In this document: piece after piece, positions 32,746-46,384 of the stretch
Layout: the number at the start of each line of letters is the position of its first letter
Numbering within the stretch: position 1 is the stretch's first letter
NCBI GenBank assembly: GCA_051294375.1
Contig: CM119264.1
Coordinates: 26,187,011-26,251,010, forward strand
DNA length: 64,000 nt
Direction: 5' to 3'
DNA from: Paraspadella gotoi
Lineage: Eukaryota; Chaetognatha
The notes under the pieces: model-generated
The model's database searches: none
Seen by the model: the letters and a program-made list of their open reading frames with translations, nothing else
What the model was told of the DNA's origin: nothing
Position numbers and translations under genes: made by a program

Positions 32746-33318
32746 TTCATTCACTTTTGCTATCGTCTCCATTCATTTCGAGTCTAAAAACGGAAAAGAC
32801 TTAAACGAGACTCGGAAATTAGACCAAGTGACGTCGTTGAGGCGTCCTCATTGATTCGGCGTCAGAAGCAGCGGCAAAAGAGGCAGCGACAGTAGCGGCA
32901 GCAACAGCGGTAACAGCGCGGCGCAGCATAACGAGCTTATCTCAGTCCAACTCACCTCAAAAAGTTTTCGTTTCATTGCTCCGCTGTTTGCCTTCATCTA
33001 CAAGCTCTTTTCTTTTATAGCAATTCTACTTTTTCTATTTCTTTAAACGTTTTTGTCGAAAATATTCTTTTTCTTTTTGCCTGCATAAAAAAATTTTAAC
33101 CGGACCCAATTACTTTATATTTTTGTTTTTCGCCGTCAGTCTTTCCTTCCCTCTGTTTTGTTAGATTGTTTCCGTGCCTTTTAGTTCTTCTGATTATTTA
33201 ACTCCCAACGAACCCCGTCGCTTCTTTGTACCGAAGGTCGAACGTCTTTGTTTTTTCTTAGTTCACCCATTTCTATTGCGTCAGCCACCCACGCCGAAGC
33301 AATTCCCCCGCCTGCACT
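32746..33318. other. Unassigned region with GCA-rich patch, up to gap
   Basis: GAGACTCGG, TGACGTCG (a CRE-like octamer at about 32829) and an agcggcaaaagaggcagcga-type patch at 32870-32930. No ORF with recognisable product. Confidence 0.3.
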
Positions 33319-33549
33319 NNNNNNNNNNNNNNNNNNNNNNNNNNNNNNNNNNNNNNNNNNNNNNNNNNNNNNNNNNNNNNNNNNNNNNNNNNNNNNNNNN
33401 NNNNNNNNNNNNNNNNNNNNNNNNNNNNNNNNNNNNNNNNNNNNNNNNNNNNNNNNNNNNNNNNNNNNNNNNNNNNNNNNNNNNNNNNNNNNNNNNNNNN
33501 NNNNNNNNNNNNNNNNNNNNNNNNNNNNNNNNNNNNNNNNNNNNNNNNN
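33319..33549. other. Assembly gap, 231 N
   Basis: Run of N. Open frames that span it are not meaningful. Confidence 0.95.
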
Positions 33550-33719
33550 GCAAAAGAAATCGGCTCGGTCGACCGAACCGAGGAAATGAAGGAAAATGGG
33601 GAAAAGTAAATGAGGAATGAATAAAGGAATGAATAAAAAGATGAATAAAGAAATTGAGACAAGGAATGATTTTCAAATTAAAAAATTCAAAGACAAATCA
33701 TGGTTTAAATGAAATAAAA

Positions 33720-33895
33720 TGAAAAAAATTAAATTAAATTAAATTAAGAAAATAATAAATAAATTAAATAAATAAATAAATAAATTTAAAAAAAAAATAA
33801 AAAAAAAATAAATAAATAAAAAATAAAAAAAAATAAAAAAAATAAAAAAATAAAAAAATAATAATTAAATAATTAAATAAATAAATAGATGAAAA
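33720..33895. repeat. A-rich AAAT/AAAAT low-complexity tract
   Basis: Imperfect (AAAT)n and poly-A runs. Confidence 0.85.
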
Positions 33896-33959
33896 TTAAA
33901 CACTTTACAGAAAAAATTAAGAAAAACTATCATAAGATGAAATCAGATACCTTGTCCCC

Positions 33960-34600
33960 CCCAAAAAAACAACCCGAAACAAGGCATTAAAAAAAGAAGA
34001 AGCCCGGTAACCATCTTTTTTTAGCTAAGACGCTGGGAATGTCCCTCGGGAGATGTGGTCGTCAATTTCGTCAATCATCGTCGTCATGATCTCAGTCATC
34101 TCGCGCGCGGCGAAGGCGCTTAATCGAGATTCCATCCGCCCAACGACCACTCCTCCACTCCAGCCTCTCTCTTCCCACCGGCCCACAGCCTTAAAAAAAT
34201 GCAATCTCTGTCAAAAGACTCACACGTAACCGTCGCACGTAACCGTCGCACTCATCCGTCGCACGCAGGGTCTACGTAGTACATCGCTTGCGGTCGATGC
34301 TGATTGAAAAGCCTCTGTCTGTACGTACATCTCTCCAATACCGATGTCAATTCACCGATCCGTATAAAAGTTTTAGCGCCTTATCCATATTCCACACCCC
34401 ACTGGACCATGCACAGCCCACAGCAGGTCCGCAGTCACCGCTACGCTGAGTAAACTAGAAAAAAGTATGTGTGTCCCGTTGCCAGCGCAGCGCGCCCCGC
34501 GGAGTGCGACGCCCCGAGTCATGAAGACGTCCTCCTCTTATACGTGAGCGTCATTTGGAATCGAGGATTTTACGAGGGAAATGAAAAGACGCAAATGAAT
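33960..34600 (+). promoter_or_regulatory. CG-rich stretch with TATA box, candidate promoter
   Basis: Markedly richer in GC and CpG than the surroundings. TATAAAAG at 34363-34370, preceded by a 13-15-bp tandem motif (CACGTAACCGTCG, three imperfect copies near 34230-34270) and followed by no ORF that could be assigned. Direction and TSS (about 30 bp downstream of the TATA box) are inferred. Could also be a fragment of an unrecognised GC-rich repeat. Confidence 0.35.
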
Positions 34601-34695
34601 CCTCTCTCCTAAAAAAAGAAGCAGAGGGTGGTTTGAGGTGGGGGAAAAGGGGGGAGAGAAATGATAGAGCAGAGAGTGGGGAGAAGGGGGAGAGG

Positions 34696-34697
34696 GA

Positions 34698-34793
<96 letters not shown>

Positions 34794-34794
34794 G
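34696..34794. repeat. (GAAA)n microsatellite
   Basis: About 24 near-perfect units. The Lys/Glu-rich frame is an artefact. Confidence 0.95.
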
Positions 34795-35930
34795 AGGTGG
34801 AGGAGAGAAGTAAAAAAGAAGGAAATGGGTTGAGTGAGGAAAGGGGTTGGTTAAAGGTAAGGTTAGGGGGAAGTTGGGTGAAAGAAGATATTAGAGGAAC
34901 TCACGGGAGAAAGCTGTTAAAAAAAATAGGTGTGACGATTGGTAAAGAAAGGAAAAATAGAGAGGGAGGGAAAGGATGGCGGTAGGGCGGTGAAAAAGTT
35001 TGGGTTGGGTGAATGATGGCGAATCTGGTGATGATAAAGATGCGAGAAAGATGGAGCGGAGACCGAGGGGAGCGATTGGAAAAAAAAGACTGCTTCAGGG
35101 TTTATAGCGGAAGGTGAATAAAATCCTGATGAAGATTCCCAAAGTTGGTGTGCAAAGAAAGAAGCTGTGAGTGAAAGGGTGATGTAGCAAAATACGTGTA
35201 GCATTTCTTCACTCTTGGATGAAGTGGACGCGATTGTGGTCTCTTACTGGCTCACACAAAAGTCTTGACGATCAACATTCACTTCAGTTCTCACAATTCA
35301 ACCATTCGGACCACATCACACTTCACTCGAGTTTTTTGTAATGTGAAATGTTTGTTGTGATTGAAAAAACGGGGACCTGACGGACCTATTGTGGCCTTAA
35401 TCTGGATGAGCGGATAGTGTGATGCAGAGTGATGTGGCCTGGATGGTGCATTGTGAAGATGATGTGTGGATTGAGGGTGGATAGTGTGATGTGGCGCGAC
35501 TCTGTGTCTAATTTAGGAAAAGGAGAGACAAATGAGGAGAAAAGCTATAAGGCGGAGACCCAAACCCGAGATCGAACTCCAGAGAGTTAAAAATGGTTTC
35601 GGGTGAGGTGAGGGGTGGGCGGGGGTGTGAGAGGTTTGTTGGTTGTTGGAGATTCGAGGTGTGGGAGATTTTTTTTGTGTGGCTTTTAGATGAAATGGAG
35701 GGGGAAAACCGAAAAGTTGCGCGGTTTTAGGTGAAGAGTGCAGAGGAAGAGCAATACATACAAATGATTCCTACTCTTGAATCGGGATGGAAAGTTGAAG
35801 ATTTTTTTTAAGGCGTCCTTTGATCTCCTCTACAATGAAAACATAGATTATGAGGGCGAGAAAGATTTCTCATCGCAACAAGTTGGGTCATTTTTGATTA
35901 AGGAATTTCATTTGCATATTATTTATAAGA
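34795..35930. other. Purine-rich, G-rich single-copy-looking region
   Basis: GT/GA-rich plus strand (tgatgtggcct, gaggggtgggcggggg). Open frames are short and of skewed composition. No gene or repeat family assigned. Confidence 0.3.
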
Positions 35931-36016
35931 GGACAGAGAGAGAGGAGAGAGAGAATAAAAAAAAGAAAAAGTGAGGAGAGATTATAAACTTAAGACGAAG
36001 AAGAGAGAGAGAAGAG

Positions 36017-36063
<47 letters not shown>

Positions 36064-36545
36064 AAAAAAAGAAAGTGGAAGATAAATAGAGACGAAGAGA
36101 GAGAAAAAAAAGAGAGAGAGTAGAAGAGAGAGAGAGAGAGAGAGGCGCGTAGAGAGATAAGCTTGATAAAAGGGTAAACTTATTACAAAAACTAAATGTC
36201 AAAAATTCTAAAAAAAAAAAAACCCACCATTTGCTTGACAAAAAAATTCCTCCCAAAATATGGCCAAGCGTGAAAAACACATGGTGAGCGTCGAAACTAA
36301 GCGGGGAAAAAAATAAAAAGATTAAAACAGCAAAGAGAGATTAGGGAAGAGATAGGGAGAGAGAGAGAGAAGAGAGGAGAGAGGAGAGAGAGAGAGAGAG
36401 AGAGAAGGAGAGCTGCTGACTCTGGATTTGCGACCAATGAATATGTAGATATTGACGCTTTGAAGGTAGGAAAGGAGGAGCGGAGGGAAAAATTGAACGA
36501 AGTCAAAGAGAGAGAAAGATAGAGAGAAGAGAGAGAGCGAGAGAG
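35931..36545. repeat. Cluster of GA microsatellites
   Basis: GA tracts at about 35935-36060, 36105-36145, 36353-36408 and 36505-36545, separated by short unique pieces. Its right edge is a breakpoint of the 1.65-kb inversion relative to 49.0-50.66 kb. Confidence 0.85.
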
Positions 36546-37472
36546 AAGGGGGAGAAGAAAAGAGTATCAGATCAAGAATTTAGGCACTTGGGTCATTGAA
36601 AGCTAGTACACAATGGAATAATTATAATATTAACATTCAAACCCAAAATAGAATATGAAAAATAACATCTCTGACCATTGTGTTGTTAAAAACAAAATTC
36701 AGTTAAAAATAACTTAAGTAGATTTCCTCATCGATTTTTTATTTTGTCCAGAACGTTTTTACTCATTTTTTACCCCTATTTTTGACACGCTAAACGTTTC
36801 TCTGATTCGCGAAGTAGATTGTGTGAAATCAAAAAACTAGTAATATCAATAGTTAGTGTTATGTCTCGAATAAGACGGAAAAAAATCCTCGTTTAAAAAA
36901 TTCATCTCGGGAAGTGAGGTAACGAAGCCTTACCAGTGGCATTTGTCACCGTCGAACATCTCGAAAATAATTATTTTATTTAATATGTTGAAAGGGAAAA
37001 TCAAAAATTCAGAATGCGGGTTCTGCCTTGTATGCACATCAAGTAAAAATGTTTTTAAAAGTTTTAGGCACTTCCATGTCTTGGGGCTTGGGGACAAAAG
37101 GGCGAATTAAAAAATTTTACTCTTTAATCAGTAAACAATGACATTCAAGATGAGTAGATTTTAATTTTTTTTCTTCACTAAAATTTTTATTTAAGAAGAA
37201 ATAAAAAGAAAGCTAAAATAAAATTATCTTTTTCTATTTTAAAAAAAAATTATCAATACAATTTAACACAATGATGTCTTGCTTTGTCAAATATGTCTCA
37301 GCTATGTTTTTAATTCGAATACGTATATTTTTAATTAAAAAACAAGTGGAGAAACAAACAGAATAAATTTTATAGTATCCAAAAAGTCAATGTGAGAATT
37401 TAAGATGGTGAGTTCGGACGAATCGTTCGTTAGAGAGAATGAGTGTCCATTTCGGTGATTGAGAGAGAGAGA

Positions 37473-37551
<79 letters not shown>

Positions 37552-38188
37552 CCATTTTCGAGATTGAAGAGAGAAAAACCACTGCGTCCAACACGAACTG
37601 AGAAAGAGAGAACGAAAGAGAGTAAAAGACGAGTTCGTGTGTATCGTGAGAGAGAGGAGAGAGAGAGGAGAGAGAAGAGAGAGAGGAGAGAGAGACCACG
37701 GAAGAGTTAGTGAAGGTCTGAGACCTAAATCCGACAGACGAACCAGAAATCGTGTTTTTCCCTTGAAATTTAAGAGAAAAAAAAGAAGGAATCGAAAATC
37801 AGTCTAGTGCTGCCACTTCACTGCTGCATTTCCGCTGAGTTTCTGCTGCACTACTTCTGCGTTACACATGGAACATTGTAAAATGCAGTAGATGCCTTAA
37901 ACGACTGTGACCGAATTTGCTCGAATCATCTTTATTAAATAAAAAATAACAATCAATGGATTTTCATTTTGAAAAAAAAACGAGACGAAAAAAGAGGGAA
38001 GGAAAAAAGAAAGAAAAGAAAGAAAGAAAAAAAAAAAGAAAAAAAAAAAGAAAGAAGAAAGAAAGAAAGACAAAATCAGAAAGAAAGAAAGAAAGAACAA
38101 AAAGAAAGAAAAAGAAAGAAAGAAAGAAAGAGAGAAAGAGAGAAGAAAGAAAGAAAGAGAGAGAAAGACAGAAGAAAGAAAGAAAAAT
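36546..38188. repeat. Segmental duplicate, inverted at 49000-50665 and partly direct at 48194-48786
   Basis: Non-coding block with conserved pieces (tgtctcgaataagacgg, gtcttggggcttggggac, gttcggacgaatcgttcg) and two (GA)n tracts (37460-37550, 37647-37695). It ends in a (GAAA)n tract (37975-38188). The sequence between is preserved in the other copies with few changes. No conserved ORF outside the microsatellites. Confidence 0.75.
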
Positions 38189-39760
38189 CCGAAAGAAAAC
38201 AAATTTTCCTTTATTATCTATCATAATGTTTACTCACAGTTTTATTTTACAATCCACGATAAAATTTCATTTCCTTCGTTCGTAAAAAGTTTTGTTATCA
38301 AATCAAAATCAATAAATATCATTTTGTTTGCTTATAACGCTTGTGAATTTAGGATGGGCTTAGAGGCTGTTGTATAGCAAAAGCGAAAAAAGAATTCCAT
38401 TTCAAAATATAAATACATAAATAAATCTACTTTGTCTACTACATTTTCCGGTTTAACATTGTAAAACATAATACATTTTTTCATACCAATTTATTTTAAT
38501 GTCATATAAGAAGAATTTCCTCCTTGTTCAAAAAAAAAACACATTTCCGGTTGTAAACAGATGGAGAAGCAGCGATTGAGTGGAAAGAAACGAGGTTATT
38601 AGATGACGATAGGAGTTAAGAGACGCGTAAAATCGAGGGGGCCTTTTTTTTCTATTCTGGAGAAGCCACTGGTAAAGCTGGACTTTCCGCGCTTACCTTA
38701 CCACTACTTACCTAATACTTAGTATAGTAGGTTCAAATATTTTGGCAATTTCATTTAATCTCTAGTTATCGACGTGATTGCGATGTTAAAATTTTGACGA
38801 TCGTGAAATTAGAGAAGAAGTATAATATAATAAACAATATAATAGTATAATATGTCTATCTATATTCTATGAATTTTCCGTAGGCAGTATTTTTCAGATC
38901 AGTGTGTTGTGCTTCGTCGTGCGATGTCTCTTCCCATCTTTTCGATTTCTCAGCTTTTTTCGTCGCCCCGCCTCCTTTTCCCAATGTCGCTCATCCTATT
39001 TGCCCCAAACGAAAGCGATCAATTTCCCAATTGCCCCTCTCCCTCTCCTTTTCACCACTCAGTCAATCGCATATTCGATGCGCATTGCCAACCTTGTCCC
39101 GTATCGTCCAAAGCTGTCCGTCATTTGTCAACTGGAGGATTCTGCTCGTCCCATTAACATTCCTTTCTTCTCTTCTCTCCACTTTTCAATTTCCCTCTCT
39201 CTTTCTCTCTCTCTCTTGCACTCACTCCAGCAACCGTATTTTGCAATCTTGAGTCAATATGGATTATTCGCATAATTATAAATGTTTTATTATTGTAATA
39301 TTAAATAATAATTAAATATTAAAGTTTTTAGAATATATATTTATAAATATAAATATTTATGTATTTATACTAATATAAATAAGATAAAATAGCATTTAAA
39401 CGAGACTTGAATTATTTTTCCTAGAAAAAGAGGATTCGAACAGATTTTTGCATAAAATATAAAATTAACTATTTTGCTTGCTTAAAATCCTTATTACATA
39501 TAATAAAATTTTATAAATTGTATTAGTCTATCATTTAAGTTAACATTATATGTGCTTTATAATAGGTAAAATATGAGTAAACTTGAAAGTCAGATGAAAA
39601 TATAACTAAAAGTAAATATTAAAATTAATAATAATAATATTAATATTATCAAAAATATAATTAAACATATTAATAATAAATATAGCAATAAATAGTATTC
39701 ATAATTATAAAAAAAAATTTGCACGTAGTTTCAAAAATATAAAAGTTTTTTCCAAAGCGC
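38189..39760. repeat. Segmental duplicate, direct copy at 50672-52250
   Basis: Collinear with 50.67-52.25 kb. CT-rich open frames at 38902-39275 are frame-shifted in the copy, so coding is unlikely. A TATAATAT-rich stretch (38820-38870) precedes a TCAGATCAGTGTG sequence at about 38896 that could be an initiator; weak. Confidence 0.7.
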
Positions 39761-42700
39761 TAATAAGAATTGTCTTAAGCATCTCTACTCTAAAATGCAC
39801 ATTGTACATAAAAAAATTTAAAAACTGTTTTCCTTAGACTGATTTTTGCCTTAAATATATTTACTACATCTACAAATACCTTACTTAATACATCCTAATA
39901 ATTCACATTATCTGCTTTGTGAAAGTAAACAACCAACATATTAAACATAAATATATGTAACACCTATTCATCTCACACCAATACCACCTACAAAAGTTGT
40001 AAAATTCAAATTTAATGAATTAAATTATATTGATTCATTAAGGTTATGTTGCACGACCGATAATGAGTAAAGGCCTGATACTTGCTCAATATTTAATGCT
40101 TTAAACATAAAAATATATGTAACATATATCTACAACAATACCACATCCAAAGTTGTAAAAACCATTACAAATTTAATAACATAAAGATTATATTGATTCA
40201 TCTAAGGTTTATGTTCCAGGACCCGACTAAGGTAAAGGCTCGATACTTGCTCATTATTTAATGCTTTCAGGATACACACATTACAGATTACATGTCATAA
40301 TAAATGATTTATTATGGTTAGCGTGAAGAAAAAGTCCGCATCTCACAAAGTAACATTGCAAGTATTGATCCACTCAATTCCATGCAAGAATTTATCTTAA
40401 TCAATAGAAGACTATTAGAGATATGTTGTACTTATATACTGAAGATTGCATTTGAGTGATTAATTGAAAATTTTAGTCGATGTGTGCATTTGGCGTATGG
40501 AGATTTCATTATTGAGTATTAGCCACTCAACACTCGACAAAATGAGGAAATATCGAGGTAATGATCTCTCACACGTTTTCTGGAAATCAAGTGGAGGGTA
40601 TAGTCATTTAGAGATGTGATGAATAGTAGTTTTAGGACCAATATCAATTTTACATTAAAGATTAATCTAAAAGGATAATATGGAGTAAAATAAATAGTGC
40701 TATATTACATTTTTAGAAAATACCTGTTTAAAGGTTAGATTTAAATTATATATCTTATCTCCATTTAAGTATATATAAGCATACTATTTGTAGATACAAA
40801 AATTTTTTGAGATGACTAGTAAACATTTTTTATTTCTAGATGAAGTTGATGACAGTGCTTGGTGGACGAGGAAAGTGAGTGACAGGGACAGTGAGAGCGC
40901 ACTTATTGATCCGAATCAAAGTTGGTATAAATCATGAAGAGGGATATTATCGTCATTTTGGATACACACATACGTTGAAGACTCTCGATATAATTCGAAA
41001 CTCTTCAGACAAGGCAAACGTTTTTAGGTCGTATGCACAAGAGGAAAAATTTTTAATTTCAATCGAACTTGACGAGTAATATTAAATATTTAAAAGTATA
41101 TATTAGCGACCATACCGTAAATATTCGAAATTAAAAGAGAGTAGATGGGAGGGAGCTATGGGAGACTGGGCATGAAGACATTGGCACGAGGTACTAGATG
41201 AACGGGGCATAGATGAGTATATGTGACATTGTAAAGTGTTGATGAGGTAGAGCATAGTGAGAGTGATGTATGTCGATGCAGCAGATTGCACGCCATGTTA
41301 TCTGAGAAAGATCTTCAGTCCATGTAGACAGGAGTCCATACCATGGTTAAATGGTTCTCTAACAAACTACTTATAAAGCTTTAAATCAGATAATATACTA
41401 CATAGGATTATCGACGCTAAGTAAGCACCTATTCATAACACCATTTTTCTTGTCACTAGACTTTCAGGCAGCACACTTTTTTTTAACCACATGTCACGCT
41501 CATTTCTACACTCTTTCTTTCACTTAACTGGACTCTTTTACAGGCAAGCTATTTACTTTTTCATCTTTTCTTTTTATGGGTGCAGTCATCAATACTTGGA
41601 GCTGTATCATTAGACTAATATAATGACATATAACCTCGGGAAAAAAACGAATGTTACACTCACCTATGTGTCGTTATCGTCACTTTTTGGTTTTTGACGT
41701 TCCCAGCGGAACTTCGGATTTCATCTTGTTGGTGGACTGTTTATTACTACTTTTTAACTTGTTTTAACCATCTCGCTTATCATCTTTCATCATATGACGG
41801 TTGTCACCACTACTTTTAACTCACGGGCTCACTCTTCGATGCTACTAGCTCGTGCATTACTGGCTTTTACAACATCTACTATTATTGCATGTGTACACGC
41901 CAGTTTTAGGTTTTTTAAACCACCTCATCGGAGTATGGTATCTAGACTCTTCTCTGACATGATAACTCGATGTATTTGTGTTATTTTTGGGTAGTGAGTA
42001 CACGTATCAATACAGTGTCCACATTGTGTCACACACTGCTGTGAGGGACCTTATGCAATCTATTCTTTGACTAAGTCGAAGGTTGATCGCATCGATTTGT
42101 CACTCCTCACATTCTGACTGCCACGTTGTCGAAGCACACCTAGTTCGAGTCTGCTCCCACTCACATGTCTCAGTAGATTTCATATTATGGGATTGCGCAA
42201 TGACTTATTAACGAATTATGCTTCACAATATAACCACAACTGGTCATATGTATTTGGACATTAGATTCACTTACTGAATATATTTTGATCGACTTGTATT
42301 ATTTCTTTGGGATTGACTTTGTTGCAATCCTAGTTTAGCACGATAAAATGAGTAACGCAGAGGCCAACCGGACAGTAATCGAGAGACGACGAGGTAGAGG
42401 ACCGGGTTAATTTTGATTGTCAGCACGAGCCACGACAGAGATTAAACCACCAGTTATACCGCTGACGAAGACGGAGACCCAGACGAACAGACATTGATTT
42501 CGCCTTGAATTACAAGAGAAGCAGCTAGACACCACACGGATAGCACGCACATTTGACAGGAGTACCATTGAGGACAGCACACGCCAGTAGCACAGAGCAC
42601 GTACACGCACAAGCCGATAAACTCATACACCAACCGGTCAGATGAGAGGATCACTCAGCGCAATGCAACTGAATACATACTTTGTTTTTGGTAGTTTTCG

Positions 42701-43982
42701 CTACTTTATATGTAACATTATACGACTACGTGACGCAACGAACATCCATTAATGATCGCCCATACCTTCCAAATCACTACTTATATTCTTCACACTCACT
42801 CGCCCCTTTCTTCTCCTCTTCTCCTATCTCATCCGATTAGCACGGCAGGAATAAGTAGATTTTATTGATAGTGGCTAGTGATGAGAGAGCAGTACAGATG
42901 TATCTGATGGGATTGGCACAGACAACAGGATATATATTAATATTCGCACTTCATTACATATTCGCTAAGAGAGATTACTGTTTTATACGAGACTGGTGAT
43001 TACATACGACTTTCTTCATGGGGCATGTTTTCGACTCTGTAGTTGCGCCAGTCCCTTAATGTCATGAGGACATGATCCATATGGCAATACTATCGGGTTG
43101 TTACACATTACCTAATGTTATTCTAAACCCCACCCCAGCACAGATCACACGTTCCATTTTCATAATTCGTGTTCTGACATGATATAGATGATGCCTGAAC
43201 AGTTTGGGGGGTGACCGACAACACAGTGGAAATTAATAGCAGTCGGATTGCACTGATAATCCAAACAAAATGCGAAAACCAAAGAGAGAAAGAAGAGACC
43301 TTCACAGCCAGACGAGAGGACGTTATGGATGGAAGTCACGGTTTTTTAGCACGCAGTTCATATTTTGATTTAGAACAGAGTTAGCACTTACCATGGGTGA
43401 AGTATTTACAGAGTTTGAATAAGTAGCACCAGATATTAGGAAGGAAGAGCTCACATTGAGCGATTTCTCACAGGAATTCTTCTGAATTCGACGTATCGAA
43501 TCCCTAATCTACTATATAGAGACGAGGCGCGAAGAAACTTACACGAAACCTTCCCCACATAATGACAATAATAATCCAGCCCAATGGGAACGAAACAGCG
43601 AATAGTTAATAACAGGTGTTTGAGGTAAGATGAAATGTGTAGGAGAATCACTGTAGAAAAATTAAGAACATCATAAGGGCACAAGCCACTATATACTCGT
43701 TATAATGTGTGATACTCCCGAGGGACGTACAAGGGCATCTCATAACATCAGGCATATTCAGCGGGTTTTGGTGGTGACACGTCACGTAAGAGAGGAACGG
43801 TGGAGTAGGAGAGATCCCCGGAAACTCAACTAATATCCGTGGCACGAAAGCGAGGAGCCTTATGCAGCCCAGTGTGTCGGACAAGCGAGATTACGACCAC
43901 AAGGCTCACCTTGTAGATACGAATTGCCTTAAACGCACATTAAAAATTAATCCGTAAATAATCGTGTGTGAAAATTTTTTGT

Positions 43983-44250
43983 TTAATTTAACCGAGTCTC
44001 AATGTGTCCTAAATCCACATAACCGTCAATTGACAGCACGGCCCAATTGGTGCCGGAGCACGTTCCCTCGCTCCCCAACGCCACAGGTCGGAGGTTACAA
44101 TGCTTCCGGGGTCTCTGGACTGTTATAGCAGGAACGGGAGAGCGCTTAAACCCGGCACAGTTTAACAAAGTTGTTACCAGCTGTATCCGAAGCTTTCAAG
44201 AGGAACTGCTTTTATATTGAATGACTGTTGCTGATCATTAACACTTTATA
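43983..44250. repeat. Repeat E, noisy copy
   Basis: Same order as E at 55.59 kb: accgtcaattgacagc, gccggagcacg..., gaggttacaatg..., cagcacgg. tRNA-like features are blurred by indels. Confidence 0.4.
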
Positions 44251-44684
44251 TCAATAATTAAATAGTCGTCTCAGCAGATGCATTAGTGAGAGACCGACGC
44301 ATTCCGAACGCACAGTCAACAAAGCAAACGACAGTTCAAGCGAGAAGAGAGAGAGACGAGAGAAGAAAGATGGACAGAAAGACTTAAGAGCAGGATAGTT
44401 TTTAGAAGAGAAGTGAACGGAGAAAGAGGGAGAGAGAGACGAACACATAATAATTAAAAAAGTTTTGTTTTGTAAATAAAAACATAAACAAAATACCAAT
44501 ATCTGATATGAAACACATTGCGACATTCAGAACCTTGCGAATGGTCAACATGACCTGGCCCATCTGCATCAACGGTAGATGCCTTTACAGACTTAGGTGG
44601 AAGACATTATTTACCACCACACATACTGAAAAATCTCCAGGCGACCACCCCACACTCGCTTCACCAGCACATAGGGGTGGGATG

Positions 44685-44905
44685 TAATTGAGTGCGGATA
44701 ACTCCACCACGGTTCATCGGCGGGCATTGGTGGGCGGAGGCCCGTATTCCCTCCCACCCACAGTCCGGGTTTAAGCCGGTGGTCGTCCTGGCCACGTTAG
44801 CCAGGGACGGGCGCTTACCGCCGTACCAGGTGTTACCACGCTGCTCGCACTAGGGCACTGCCTTAATTGAACACGGTGTTCTGTCATTACACTTATCATA
44901 ATTCC
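44685..44905. repeat. Repeat E, noisy copy
   Basis: gttcatcggcgggcattggt, gtccgggtttaagccggtgg, gacgggcgcttaccgc, ctgtcattacacttatc. Matches 56024-56275 in order. Confidence 0.45.
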
Positions 44906-45004
44906 TGTCTCTTCCCGTTATTTTTTTTATGTTCTTCGTTACATTTTATTTTTCTCCATTTGACTATTGCTAGATTTGTTTTCTTCACTTTTACTTAGTA
45001 CTGT

Positions 45005-45905
45005 TATGCTTGGACACAGATGGACGGTTTCTCTCCTGTCTGACCATCTTGGAGAAGGTTTCTCAGGTTATTCAGACCGTCCATGTTTCGGCTCTAATTG
45101 CAGCCTTCTACACTCCCCAGATTGAATTCAAATGGTATTTTGTGCTAAAGACTATGTCTCTCTTCTCTCTCTCTCTTCAACTCTTCTCTCAACTGTCTCA
45201 AGGCCATTTCAAAATTCTTCTTTTTCTCCTTCAAAAACTAAATTATCCTGTCCTCATCTTAAAAAATCTGTCTCACCATTTGACCAACTATCTCTGTGTT
45301 TTGGAAACTTGCCCTCTCTCAACTCTTTCTCATCTCTCTCCACTTCTTCTTTAGCATAAATTTTTACCATTGAATCAAATTCAATTTGACGCTTATGAAA
45401 GCAGCAATTTAGAGCCTAGACGTACTTTCTCTAAATGAAAATAAATCGTTGTAAGCATTCAAACTTTTCTCTAACTTACCAAACACAACAAAGATAGGAT
45501 TATACAATTAGATTTTTTTAAAAGTTTTTCTGGTCGATTTGAGAAGATAAGACCTCATGTGAAAGTAAAAATAACAGAATCATTTCATGAGAAAAGTTTA
45601 TGTCTAGTAAATTTTTTTAATGAAATTTAGGGCTGAAACTGAGTTTAGCCTTAAACTTATGAAAGTGTTAAAAAGAAAATGAATAATTCCCAGAAAACAA
45701 TAAAAACGACCTTCCCAGTTGTAAATTGCATTCCAAAGCTGTCAAGTATCTCTTTAATACGACAATTAAATAAAAAGAATTAAAAAGCTTTTTCTTGAGA
45801 AAACAACTTTAAAAGCCTCATGAGTTAAAAAAATAGTATTCTATACTACTTACTTTTCCGTAACCTTAGTCTAAGATGAGAATGAATCAGGGCTTTTTTA
45901 TCTCT
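45005..45905. repeat. Repeat F, copy 1
   Basis: Aligns with 56396-57360: gatggacggtttctctcctg, catgtttcggctc, CT-rich tract, agcagcaatttagagcctag. Minus strand carries GGCT...AGCCGAAACATG (45082-45110), the structured motif shared with the hairpin insertions. CT-rich open frames are not conserved. Confidence 0.65.
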
Positions 45906-46089
45906 AACTCTTTAATAAGGCGTAGTAAAATTTCTAATTTAACTTTAATTAAAATTCTAAAAGTGAGAACGAAAACAGACATTATACTAATGAAATTTAT
46001 GTAATAAAACAATTTTTAAAAATTTTAACCAATTTAGGCAGTAGGCTATATTATACTAGTACTTAAACCAATAATGTTAATAATTTCAA

Positions 46090-46345
46090 AATAGTTTTTT
46101 CTAAGATTTTTTTTGCAGATTGGAGTCGTCATAAAAGTGGTAAAAAGAAATATAACTCTTTTTGAAAATTCCTTCATTAAGTGGGTCAAAATTAGATAAG
46201 CTATATTTTAAGCTGAAAATTTACTTTTTTATATTAATATAGTTTTTTTTAATTTTTAACCCACTTTAATGGAAGAATTTTTAAAAAATGATTTATATTT
46301 TCTTATATCAACTTTTGACAAGGAATTCAATCTGCCAATCAAATA
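46090..46345. repeat. Partial relative of the 30.54-kb fold-back element
   Basis: Resembles the central half of the 956-bp element (gaagaatttttaaaaaatgg, gtcaaaattagataagct, ctttaatggaagaattt) with internal inverted symmetry. Termini not found. Confidence 0.45.
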
Positions 46346-46384
46346 AGAAAAGCCTATTTTGAAATTTTTCGATTTTATAAAGAT

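Larger units (their letters stand above)
39761..44975. repeat. Very noisy collinear copy of 52.25-56.3 kb
   Basis: Landmarks occur in the same order as the cleaner copy: gene 3' flank (39.76-40.4 kb), remains of the cysteine-rich gene introns (40.67-40.83 kb), cttggagctgtatca block (41.6 kb), hairpin motif (43.02 kb), R hairpin-side end (43.15-43.27 kb), B (43.27-43.89 kb), E (43.98-44.25 and 44.69-44.9 kb). Indels are so frequent that the exons are unreadable. This looks like raw-read-quality sequence. Confidence 0.6.

Noticed and set aside
32435-32854. Phe/Ser- or Lys/Glu-rich open frames over (TTTC)n or (GAAA)n (also 34633-34833, 37897-38285, 48966-49250)
   Set aside because: Low-complexity translation of tetranucleotide repeats.
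37430-37710. Arg/Glu- or Ser/Leu-rich open frames over (GA)n tracts (also 35990-36506, 48243-48671, 49433-49870)
   Set aside because: They are generated by dinucleotide repeats on both strands and change length between duplicate copies.
38902-39275. CT-rich open frames of 82-123 codons with a duplicate at 51383-51801
   Set aside because: The duplicate places the homologous stretches in other frames, so no frame is conserved.
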